DNA of 64,000 bases from Alternaria dauci (taxonomy: Eukaryota; Ascomycota; Dothideomycetes; Pleosporales; Pleosporaceae): assembly GCF_042100115.1 (NCBI RefSeq), contig NC_091278.1, forward strand, positions 2,418,001 to 2,482,000, in the 5' to 3' direction. Below are positions 1 through 9,462 of the stretch, in pieces (the stretch's first letter is position 1; the number at the start of each line of letters is the position of its first letter). Under the pieces are notes generated by a model, which worked only from the letters and a program-made list of their open reading frames with translations, did not search any database and was not told the origin of the DNA. Made by a program: the position numbers and the translations under genes.

Positions 1-560
1 GCAGAATGGACATGCGAATGGTGGGCGTGATAGCTATGGGGATGATGAGGATATTGCGATGATTACGCAGGATATTGGGCATAGTGAGGAAGAGGAGGAG
101 TTTGAGTTTAGTGAGGTGATGATTCATCAGGTTATTCATACTATTGGTATGGTTATCCCCCCCTTCCGTCTAACATTTACTGTTGGTAGGAGATATGGAA
201 AAAGCTAACACGAGCAACACAGAATTCTGCCTCAACTGCGTATCCCACACGGCGTCGTACCTGCGTCTCTGGGCCCTCTCGCTCGCGCACCAGCGTCTCT
301 CGATTGTGTTGTGGGAAATGACGATGAAGAATGCGTTTGCGTTTGAGGGCGTCTTGGGCGCGGTCGTCATGGTTGTTGTGTTTTATTTCTGGTTCGCGCT
401 TACGGTTGCCGTCCTGTGTGTTATGGAGGGGACGAGTGCTATGTTGCATAGCCTGAGGTTGCATTGGGTTGAGGCGATGAGTAAGCATTTTATTGGTGAT
501 GGTGTGGCGTTTGAGCCGTTTAGTTTTAAGACGTTGTTGGAGGAGGAGCCGGTGGAGTAG
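1..560 (+). CDS. VPH1: V-type H+-ATPase subunit a (Vph1/Stv1 family), C-terminal part, 5' end outside window
   Basis: This is the C-terminal end of the membrane-embedded a subunit of the vacuolar proton pump, which carries protons through the Vo sector and acidifies the vacuole. Exons are <1..146 and 223..560. The 76-bp intron (147..222, GTATGG...CACAG, branch GCTAAC) splits a Glu codon, and the join restores the family signature [17 protein letters not shown]. Further family marks are [19 protein letters not shown], followed by the last hydrophobic segment ([19 protein letters not shown]) and [15 protein letters not shown] near the end. The arginine in [11 protein letters not shown] corresponds to the essential proton-path Arg of the family. 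The visible upstream part is an acidic loop ([12 protein letters not shown]). The stop is TAG at 558..560. Whether it is the Vph1-like or Stv1-like paralogue cannot be told from this fragment, though most filamentous fungi have one copy. Confidence 0.94.
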
Positions 561-1942
561 TTTGGTGGGGATAAGTGAGGAGGGGTTTCCTTTGTGTTTT
601 GCGTGTGCTGTTTTTGACAGAGGGAGGGGTAGTGGTGGAGCGTGTAAAGATATATGAGATTGGTAGAGTGGAAATACTGCGGGTAATGCTTATCAGTCTG
701 TATATGTAGGAATGCATGTTTTCATCTTGAGGTTGATTGTTTTGGGACTAGGAGGATTGTTGTTTCCTTGAGATGTACTGTGATGGACTTTTCGATCATC
801 AGCTTTTGAGTAGGACCGGATATACGCCATTATTCCCCCAGTTGCACGGAACCTATTATATTTGCTTTTCTAATCTTGCGATGCGGAGAAGCTTGTTTGT
901 CTTAAGCTTTGCCTTGCTATGCGAACTGGATCTAAAGTGGTGTACCGAACGAGTTTCTTTGTATACCACCAATCTCTGGGATAATACGAGATACCAGGCC
1001 AAGACAAAGTGCGAGACCGATTATAGTGTTGGACTGGCGTGAGGCATTTGAGGCATTACTCCCATGAGCGCCACGGCCGGCTGAACCAGCGATCAGCACC
1101 CGTGTAACAACACAGCCAACACTGATGACATTTGTGGCTGCAACCTGTGACATTTGACGGTGCCTGAGGCGTAAGCTGACAGGGGCGTGTTTGGCCGCAT
1201 GCATCTCACGACTGTCCCAACGCCCGATGTACGCTGTGTAGTGTGCATGCAGGTGAGGTGGGTTCCAAAGCCGACGTGCATATATGCCCGATCTAAAGTT
1301 CTTACACCGACCCTTCCCCCTCCCCGGAATACGAACTTTTTTCTTACAACTCGGCAGATGGACTGCCGTATACGCTATGCAGACGGGAGGTTGGAGCGGT
1401 GAGACGGGGATCAAGGAAGGATTTCGTGTTGCCCTGCCGTACAGGCAACGCGCCGATCCGAGACACGAACATCCATCCATCCCGTGTGAGGCATTTCATC
1501 GACGACTGTCTGAGTGACTACTGTAACGGTCGCAAGGACCCCTCATGCGTGTGCGCTTGATTATCCCCGGTGGCTGAAGCGCACCAAGGCCAACGCGCAA
1601 GGCTAAGTGGCTGGCACCAACGCAGCTCGTTCAAGTGTGGATGCGTGGATGCGTTTGTGGGCGACACGCGGTTGCGCCGAGTTCTTAAAGGCCCGACGCG
1701 CCATACCTACCCTACTTTGTTACCCCAAGTACCATTTTCTCTAGTGAATCTGGTATATCTCTCTCTCGAGCCCCTCATTTTCGCTCGAAAAAGGATCCTT
1801 CTTTATCTATACGTGCTGGACGTTTTGAGGCTCGACAGCTACTGACCGTCTGTCTGCTTCTCCTACCCCCACCAAGATCTGCGACCGCTAGGCGAAAGCT
1901 TGATTCCGCATCCCGTTTTCGCAACCTCACTGCTTATCTACA
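561..1942. other. Intergenic, no gene recognised
   Basis: This holds the 3' region of the V-ATPase gene and the upstream region of the aminotransferase. Open frames here (for example 773..1042 on + and 932..1480 on -) show no recognisable domain or splice logic. A pyrimidine-rich stretch at about 1725-1870 precedes the aminotransferase start and may be its promoter or 5' UTR. Confidence 0.6.
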
Positions 1943-3861
1943 ATGTCGTTTTCGGCGGACAAGGTCAGCCATCTCAAGGGAGCCTTTTCCCACAGGCGAT
2001 TTTCGAGTTCGAAAGATCCCACCGAGAGTGGTATGTAACGATGTTCATCTTGGTTGTCTTTTCTGCTACGTCATTTTTTGAGCTGTCATGTACAGACCCA
2101 ACGCACGTGTGGATCAGAAGAGGAAAAAATCGGGCCCTCGAAGATGGCTTTGTGAGCTTTCCGATTCATGCGGCCATCCGATTCCTTATCTCTTGAGGGG
2201 TTACCCCAATCTTTCTCCAACTTTTCTCCTGTTCTCGTGGAGGTCGTCTGTCTCTCTCTTTCAAGCAGCCGTTTGTTATCTGCAGCCCAAACGCGCAATG
2301 TCCACAGCCATGTCGCACAACAGACACGAATCAGGTCCTTTACAGCCTGGCAGAACGCTACGCGCAACATACGACCAGCTACTAACGTGTCGCAGAACTC
2401 GGGTCGTCCATCCACCGCCAATTCCGCCAATCGCACGAGGGCCACAAGCCCCACGCCGGTCTCGATGCTACGCGCGCGTCCACAGGTGTCGTGTGGACGT
2501 CAGAACAAGCATACAAGCACGGTTTCCTCGAGCACCCGGAAGAGTGGGCGAACCTGGGCCAGGGAGCGCCAGAGGTCGATGATAGCATCCAGGGCTGCTT
2601 TGAGAGGCCAAAGGAGGTCGATATCAGTGCCCATGGCAGAGAATACGGCCCGACGGCTGGCATCAGGCCGCTGAGGGAGGCGGTCGCGACGCTGTACAAC
2701 GAGCACCACCGCAAGTGGCGCAAGAGCCAGTACACATGGGAGAATGTGTGTATTGTGCCTGGTGGACGTGCGGGGTTGATCCGTATCGCTGCTGTGCTGG
2801 GCAACTGCTACCTGGGCTTCTTCATCCCTGGTACGTTCAGACTCTGAGCCGTTAAAACCGAGCGAGGGCTGATGGAAACAGATTACACTGCGTACAATGA
2901 GATGTTGTCGCTTTTCCGTAACATTGCTGCTATTCCCGTTCCGCTGGGCGAGGCAGACCAATACCACATGTCGCCCGACAAGATCGCCGAGGAAATCGCC
3001 CGCGGTACATCGGTCATCCTTACATCGAACCCGCGTAACCCGACCGGACAGATGGTCACCAACCCGGAATTGGCACAGATCCAGAACATTTGCCGCGACC
3101 GCGCGACCCTCATCATGGACGAGTTCTACTGTGGCTACAACTACACGACCAACTGCGACGGCACCGTCATCTCTGCTGCCGACAACGTCGAGGACGTCGA
3201 CGAAGACGACGTGCTCATCATCGACGGCCTGACCAAGCGCTTCCGTCTCCCTGGATGGCGCGTGGCATGGGTCATTGGCCCCAAGGAATTTATCCAGGCC
3301 ATTGGCTCCTGCGGCTCCTACCTCGACGGCGGCTGCAACGTGCCCTTCCAAGAAGCCGCCGTGGAAATGCTGTCTCCGCCCCGTGTGCGCAACGAGATGC
3401 GTGCGCTGCAGATGCACTTCCGTACCAAGCGCGACTATGTCATTGGGCGTCTGCAAGAGATTGGTTTCAAGTTCCCGTATATGCCCAACTCGACGTTTTA
3501 TCTGTGGCTGGACTTGAGTAATTTGCCAGAGGGCATTAATGATGGGTTGAATTTCTTCCAGGCGTGTCTCGAGGAGAAGGTGATTGTGGTGCCGGGCATC
3601 TTTTTTGATTTGAATCCGAGTAGGCGTAGGGACCTGTTTGATTCGCCGTGCCATCACTTTGTGCGGTTGAGTTATGGGCCGCGGATGGATGTGCTGGAGA
3701 AGGGGCTGGATTCTATTCAGAGGATTGTTCAGAAGTAAGTTTTTTTTTCTTGCTGAGATGGGGAGTTGGGAAGATGCTAACTTTTTGATAGGTATAGGGA
3801 CGAGCCGCAGAAGCATCGTGCTGTGTCGCATAGGCCGAGGGGTACTGGTGCGCCGAATTAG
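1943..3861 (+). CDS. PLP-dependent class I/II aminotransferase (ACC-synthase-like fold)
   Basis: This is a fold-type I PLP enzyme transferring an amino group, or a related ACC-synthase-like activity; the substrate cannot be assigned. Exons are 1943..2030, 2396..2830, 2882..3734 and 3792..3861, giving 481 aa. The first intron is long (365 bp) but ends in a good branch and acceptor (CTACTAAC then GTGTCGCAG) and keeps phase. The others are 51 and 57 bp. Visible family marks are EYGPTAGIRPLREAVATLYN near residues 105-130, the substrate segment SNPRNPTGQ, DEFYCGYNY after the cofactor Asp region, and the Schiff-base lysine in LTKRFRLPGWRVAW (codon near 3235). The last exon adds a basic tail ending GAPN. 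The start rests on the upstream ATG in exon 1; if the long intron is wrong, the N-terminal 30 residues change but the catalytic core does not. It is probably cytosolic, as I see no convincing presequence. Confidence 0.86.
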
Positions 3862-4077
3862 ATGATGATGTGTGTGTGCTGAAGTAGGTTGATGCGAACT
3901 CGAATACATGCTATCCGTCTCTAGTATCTACCGTCCAGAGAGGTATGTAAGGCTCAGCCTTGCTGCACGGCGTGAGACGGCGAATCACCAACTGCGTCGA
4001 TGAGCTCTGCCAACCATTATCAGTGATGCAGTCTACTTTACCGGACGTGTCTTGGCAGTCCGGTGAGTCGGATATGA

Positions 4078-4581
4078 TGCTGCGCCGCAGTCATTGCTGC
4101 AAGGCCATTGCGAGTATACTGGCACTCAGATGATCTTGCCCAATTCCCTAGCGCATACGCATCGTCTCTCGCATTACAGATAAAAGTTCCTTTCGGGGAC
4201 GGAACTGGAACCCACGAGGAAGCAACGCCCCAAACAACAGGCCTTGAGGCCGCAAACCAAAACAAGCCAGACAGTCAAGCTTCCGGCCTAAATCCTGGCG
4301 CCATAGCTGGTATTGCGGTTGGGATACTTACATTCGTTATCCTCGGCGTCATCTTCCTTCTATACCTTTGGAGAAGACGAATCCGCCAACAACGTCTGCG
4401 ACACCCGGGCAGGCCGGAGATGGAAGGAGGCTCAAGAGGACTGAAGCGCTTTGTAGGTGGAGAATGGAGAGCGGAGCAAGATGGAACATCGCAGCCGGTA
4501 GAAGTCGAATCAAGGAGTGTTAGAGTTATTCCGGGGCCACCCGTGGAGCTGGATGGTACGCAGCCGGATAGAGGCATGTGA
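4078..4581 (+). pseudogene. Remnant or incomplete single-TM, formerly Cys-rich cell-surface protein
   Basis: An open frame without ATG runs from 4078 to the stop at 4579..4581. It encodes a Thr/Gln-rich stalk, one transmembrane helix (AIAGIAVGILTFVILGVIFL), a basic stop-transfer (WRRRIRQQR) and a short cytoplasmic tail. This layout is common in fungal cell-wall sensor-like proteins whose outside part is Cys-rich. Just upstream (about 3960-4135) another frame reads CVDELCQPLS and later SHCCKAIAS, like the Cys-rich ectodomain of such proteins. That frame then meets a stop and does not join the TM frame with a credible intron. I therefore read it as a frameshifted relic. A real gene with an undetected upstream exon remains possible. 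Confidence 0.4.
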
Positions 4582-4889
4582 TGCGGATGGGCTCGCGACG
4601 AGGCTACAACATGTCGGATCGAACTCGAGGCTGATATGCTTGTCTCGCGAGCTGAATTCTGGGCATATATCAGGCTCGTGGGTTCGAGGATGCTAAAAGT
4701 GAGACCTAGGGTCTTCACTACGCCTTTTGCGAACAATGATCCACACGTGCAAACAGCACGACCTCACCTTTCACTTTCACTAGGACCAAATGCAGAAATT
4801 AAGCGACGCACCTTTCTGACACGTAATCCGACTCTTTCCTCTTGTCCTCTACGCTCCCTCTACTCTCAAACCCAATCAGGACCGTAACC

Positions 4890-5664
4890 ATGGCCAACTC
4901 CTACATTCTTCATGCCGACGTCTACCGTCCATCATACGGTACCGCACGGCCACACACACCAGCCCGCAGTCAGCTCAGCTACGACGACACAGACGTGAAC
5001 CGCATCCCGCTCAACGCCCGCCACCGCTCTGCCGCCGCTCCGACTCGCGATCTCCATCCACGTGACGGCCAAATGGACCCCCTCATAAGCCGCACGACGC
5101 GCGCCTACGACGTCGTCATCCATTACCAGCGCGACTCGCACGGCGGGAACCGCTGGTCGCGCGAGGATATTGACCATATCCATCATATCGGTAGGTACTT
5201 GCATGGCGATGTGCGTGATTTGAAGCAGTGGAAAGCGGTGATTTACAAGGAAGGTAATCTTGATGCGGAGACGATGGACAAGATCCGCGATGATGAGGAG
5301 AAAGTGAAGAGGTACTGTGAGCAGATTTTGGATGTGATCAGGGATACTGAGCGTGTTCCGTTATGGCAGCGTATCACGCGGGATGAGGGGTTGCAAGGTA
5401 GTGAGGAGGGGACTAAAGGTCAGAGGGAGAGTGAGTATGGTGGTGATGATGGTAAGAAAGTCTTGCTTGTAGGCGGGACCTGATATGCTGACTTTATCCT
5501 TGGCTTTAGAGTGCAACGACCTCAGAGGAAGGGCGATGGAAGCGGAAAGCGTGGACGACGGGATGTATACAGATCTCGAGGACAAGGCGGAAGAGATCGA
5601 TCAACCGATTGATGCTCGGTGGGCAACGTGGGCGACTAAACCTTCAACGCGGTTTGCTTGGTGA
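4890..5664 (+). CDS. Hypothetical protein, 231 aa
   Basis: The family is not recognised. Exons are 4890..5430 and 5510..5664. The 79-bp intron (GTGAGT...CTTTAG, branch TGCTGAC) joins QRE to KCNDLRGRAMEAES in frame. The ATG at 4890 has a good context (ACC before it) and follows a pyrimidine-rich leader. The N-terminal 60 residues look disordered and Arg/Pro-rich. Residues about 70-170 are a charged, probably helical region (TRAYDVVIHYQRDSHGG, HIHHIGRYLHGDVRDLKQW, EKVKRYCEQILDVIRDTERV). The C-terminal exon is acidic, then ends in the Trp-containing WATWATKPSTRFAW. There is no signal peptide or transmembrane segment, so it is probably cytosolic or nuclear. It sits between two degraded loci. Confidence 0.75.
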
Positions 5665-6234
5665 GCTGTGGTGCATCTTTGAAGTTTCTCGATCACATGA
5701 GGTTTCATTACACATCTTAAAGCGATGAATAGACTAGATAACCATGGCACGTTGGCGTGTCTCGAGACAGATGCAAGGATATCAGAACTTTCCCACACGT
5801 TGTGCTACATTGCACATAGTTGGCTGCTGAGCGTTCGGCTATCAGCTAAGCGGCTCGTAGCTACATGCGGCGGCGTCAACCAACTTAGCTCTTTTTGTAA
5901 ATCTACATATGTCCACTACTTCTGTCTTAATAACCACAGCAAAGTTCGTAGTTGCTTCCACCAACCGAAGATTTCTGAGATACTAACTCGTGCATCGATA
6001 GAGGCATCGGAATGTGCCTCTTGGAAGTGACATTATCGTTCTGCTAGGCAAAAACAAACAAGTGTATGTAGAACGGCGATTCACGATTCATCAACCGCAG
6101 GGTTATTACATGTAACACTCTCAAACGCCTTCAATGTCTACCGGGTTTCTCTTCCTTTTCGGGCGGGACTGCAGGTTACTATTGTTGAAAAGTCAGTCTT
6201 TCTCATTACCATAGATGATAGTTGGCTCGACATA
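5665..6234. other. Intergenic, no gene recognised
   Basis: This is a 3'-to-3' gap between the hypothetical gene and the phosphotransferase pseudogene on the opposite strand. I see no coding, RNA or repeat signal. The DNA is more A+T-rich than around the housekeeping genes. Confidence 0.5.
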
Positions 6235-7017
6235 CTAAACATGCTTCTGTCCCAAATAGTAGGCCTTTTCGAGCAAATGGGCCTGGCGCTCTCCGTGTTC
6301 ATCTAAAGCTTCTAACAGATGGAGTAATCGGCTATTAAGATCCTGTTGTGTCCAGGTATTGATTCGCAAGGTGCAAATTTCGAAGAATCTTGGATAGAAC
6401 CCGGCCGAAGCCCAATCGAGAAGGCACAACGAACCGTTTCTCAATTTCAAAATATTTCGAGGAGCAATGTCAAGGTGACATAGGCTGAATTCTTGTGATT
6501 TGATTTCCAGCTTCTGGTGACGTAGTAACTGTCGCATGTTGAAGTAGTCTTCGATATCACTACTAGTCGTTGGCGAGATCCAATCCCCCACCGTCCAGAG
6601 GAGTCCGTACGTAAGACCTCCGCCAAGTGGGCCGGGTTTGTCACTCCGAATTTGGGAGAAATAAGCTAGTGCTCTAGCAATGCCAGCACAAGCGTGGAGA
6701 TCTTCTGTGGGGCTCAGAGGTGTTCCATCAACGTATTCCATTATGATGTATCCAATGCCATCCTTCTCGAAGAACCGGTGAACCCATGGAACGCAGATAA
6801 TTGTCTGATCAATCAGGTCGTAGGCTCGCATCTGATTTCTTACTTCTTCTTACGTAACTCCAAAGTCACACTTGACGACTGTATCGTCCGAGATTTTAAT
6901 GACTGAATGTCCACCGCTGAGTTCCTAGAGAACATCGCGGGTGGGGTTAGAACGATCGCAATAACCAGCAATCTGTGCAAGCTGACTTTCCGTAGCTTTC
7001 TCGTAAGGAAAGCGCAT
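6235..7017 (-). pseudogene. Aminoglycoside-phosphotransferase-like (APH) kinase, disrupted by two in-frame stops
   Basis: Read on the minus strand from the ATG at 7017, one frame encodes a complete small APH/choline-kinase-like protein of about 260 codons. It is interrupted by TAG at 6927..6925 and TAA at 6852..6850. Between and after the stops the protein stays in register: SGGHSVIKISDDTVVKCDFG is the N-lobe with the ATP-site Lys, IIMEYVDGTPLSP is the hinge, CHLDIAPRNIL is the catalytic HxDxxxxN loop and CLLDWASAGFYP is the metal-binding Asp segment. Introns cannot remove the stops: a GTAAGA...ATCAG intron over the TAA would be only 22 nt. Both stops are single CpA-to-TpA steps from Gln codons, the change favoured by RIP. 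The open piece 6235..6831 still starts with an ATG but lacks the N-lobe, so it is not expected to work. Confidence 0.8.
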
Positions 7018-7916
7018 TGTGAGTCTCGATAAACGCAAAATATCCGAGCTTTAGTCACCGGTCAGTTGCTGTGAGGTGAGGCACGCTGGACCGTACAATA
7101 CACAATCCTTAGTAAGAGATATCTTGTCATTAACAGATATCTGCATGGGAGCAATGTTGAGGCGCAACTGGAAAACACATAAAGCTTGATGGGAAGCACA
7201 GCGGAGTGGTCGTCAGAGTGACTGGCCGACAACCTAATGATTAGCGAGATACAGTAGGCATCATCAGGAGACTGAAAAGCGACTCTACACTCACTTATGT
7301 AGATGCTTCTTGAGATAGATGTGAGGGAATCTTGTGGCGCATTCAGCCGCGCCTAGATCGTCATCGAATGCGGAACGTAGGTTTCTATTATTTCGATAGT
7401 ACGTTGATGGCCGCAGTAATTCTCCAGTCGTAAGTACGCGCGAGAAGTACGCACTGTGAGAGGAAGGGAACCGTATCGTGTGTATAGTTACGTATCATGG
7501 AGTTAAGGTATTAGGATGACCGGGACGCTTCCACAGATAAGCTTAGCCTGCCAAGCCCAATCATGTGACATTGTCTTGGCGCATCGGTGCCGCGCTGCCA
7601 CATGTGTGGTGTGCTCGACTCAACACTTTCACATGCTTGCAACTCACGACTCCACTCGACAACTCGCACGGATTCGGAATAATGCCGTCTCAGCAAATCG
7701 AGGATAGCCGCTGTGCGGCGGGCGTCACATGCAGAGCCCCAAGCTTATCTCGTATGGCTTTTTTTTCCTCTTCTTGACTTTGCATCTGTGCTTGCCGTGT
7801 ATTCCATTTCGCTGATTGCTTTTCGCGTTCATTTGAGGGGAACTCTGTGTGAGGCTGCAAAGGATCACAACGTCGGTAAGATTTCGGTGAAACAGCGTGG
7901 GAGATAAGCCGATAGT
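7018..7916. other. Intergenic between pseudogene and membrane protein
   Basis: This lies upstream of both neighbours (divergent). No gene was recognised. Two copies of the palindrome AGATATCT lie about 17 bp apart near 7117 and 7134. A Thr/Ser-type frame at 7511-7707 has no support as a gene. Confidence 0.5.
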
Positions 7917-9010
7917 ATGCTGCGGGTCGAATGTGCTGAGATGCCTCCATCGTCGTTCGATGCGTCGGCGGCGGTGATGGATGGGGAGGAGACGAGCTAC
8001 AGGCCTAGTATGCTTTACAGCGTGCTCCCTACTGTGGTATCGAGCCACCTCCCGACGATAACTTCGCTGCGGCAATCTCTCAACGATGTGCGGAATCGCA
8101 GCGCACACAGCAAGTCGGCGTCTGTCGATGAGATACCACAACCCGAGACGCCTCCGCCAGGCTACTCGTCGACACCACCGAGTGGCTCTGTTACTCCGTA
8201 TCGGCTCTCTGTTGCGTTGAGTGAAGCGGATGCTACGTTCGTGGAGGACGTGGAGGACAGATCCGGGTCTTCAGGAAGTGCGCTTGCACAAGTAGATCGC
8301 GCTCAAGAGACGAGCACTGGGATCAGGTGGAACTATGCTACCTTGGGTACGGAATGCCGCTCATGGATGTCAGCGTAACATGCTCACAGTCTACAGGAAC
8401 AAGCCTCATGGCTCAAGCAACCCGAGAATACAGCGAACAAACCAGTACCTCTGACGAGACATCTGCGACGCTCACCCGCCAACTCTACGTCCACGGCGTC
8501 ACCTATCTCCTCCGAGGCTTACCAGCAAAACTCACACCAGAAGAAACATCAAGCCTCCAATCCGCCCTTCCACATGACCTCGTCGAAACAAGACAGACGG
8601 CAAACACACACGCCTTGATCACCGTCTCCCAACACACCACAACCACCCACCGCGCACCGCCCCGCGACCCCACGATCCTGCACCGCCTGACTGCGACGCT
8701 CGTCTTCCAGTCGTTTATCCTCATACAATTTTTGCTCCCGTACATCAAGCTCTTCCTCTCGCATACCTACCAGTTCGAGCGCAAACATCAAATTACAAAA
8801 CGGCTAGTGAACACGGGCGTCGCGACGGTGGATGATATTGGACGGAAGACGTTGAGGTTGGGTCAGACTGTGTGTCAGATGAATGATGGGATGGTTGGGC
8901 AGGTTATCAATGAGGCTGCTGTTTGGTGGGTGAGGAGTGTTACTGGGGGTGTGCAGGAGGGGATTGCGGAGGGGTTGAGAGCTGTGAGGGTGGAGGAGAG
9001 GGATCATTGA
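7917..9010 (+). CDS. Hypothetical membrane-anchored protein, 347 aa
   Basis: Exons are 7917..8346 and 8397..9010. The 50-bp intron (GTACGG...CTACAG) joins ATLG to TSLMAQATREY. A nearer acceptor at 8389 breaks the frame, which decides the site. The N-terminal half is disordered, rich in Ser/Pro/Glu, with QPETPPPGYSSTPPSG. The middle contains LTRQLYVHGVTYLLRGLP, then one long hydrophobic segment (LVFQSFILIQFLLPYIKLFL, about residues 245-265). An amphipathic region follows (ATVDDIGRKTLRLGQTV, GGVQEGIAEGLRAVRVEE). It looks like a conserved fungal protein of unknown role, probably anchored in an internal membrane by one helix or a hairpin. The ATG at 7941 (MPPSSFD) is an equally good start. Confidence 0.8.
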
Positions 9011-9462
9011 GTATTTTGGATTGCATTTGCGTGGAGCGGTGGGGATGGTTTTGGTGCATTGGGTATGGCGTTTGGGCGTTGTGTAGTTTGGTAGTTTATT
9101 TACGAATTGATGACATGTGTTCATTTATGCTGTATCTACAAAGGACACCTTGAACTTGACTATGCCAGCAATGAGGAACCCCTGCTGCCCATTTAGATTC
9201 CATATCCGGTTGGACCCTCTCACGTGACAACCACGCGCTTATCGTTATCGGGCGGACTTCCTAGCGCGCTGTGGGTGCACGTCCCTTGGAAAAGTGCTGC
9301 ATGGCAAAGTTTCTAGCGGCAACATCTTAGACGGATACACGCCAAATTCTTCCCAATCCGCCGTCTTTTTTCAGGCGTTCGCACAATTCACTCACTCTTG
9401 TTTGTTCTCATTGTTACAGACACCCTCTGTCACAAGCAAGTGTAGAATATTGCCCGCACATC
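9011..9462. other. Intergenic, upstream of helicase gene
   Basis: Terminator side of the membrane-protein gene and promoter side of the helicase. A pyrimidine-rich stretch near 9385-9430 precedes the helicase start. Nothing else was recognised. Confidence 0.5.

Noticed and set aside
932..1480. Minus-strand frame of 182 codons in the first intergenic region
   Set aside because: No recognisable motif, no intron signals, biased composition.
2500..3909. Long minus-strand open frame opposite the aminotransferase (469 codons)
   Set aside because: It mirrors G+C-biased third positions of the real gene; it crosses two well-supported introns and has no domain.
6829..6850. A GT...AG segment that would remove the TAA in the APH pseudogene as an intron
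   Set aside because: It would be 22 nt, well below the 44-nt minimum seen in the window, and the residues inside it fit the family alignment.
8347..8389. Shorter intron in the 347-aa membrane protein, using the CACAG acceptor at 8389
   Set aside because: It leaves the downstream exon out of frame; the acceptor at 8396 restores it.
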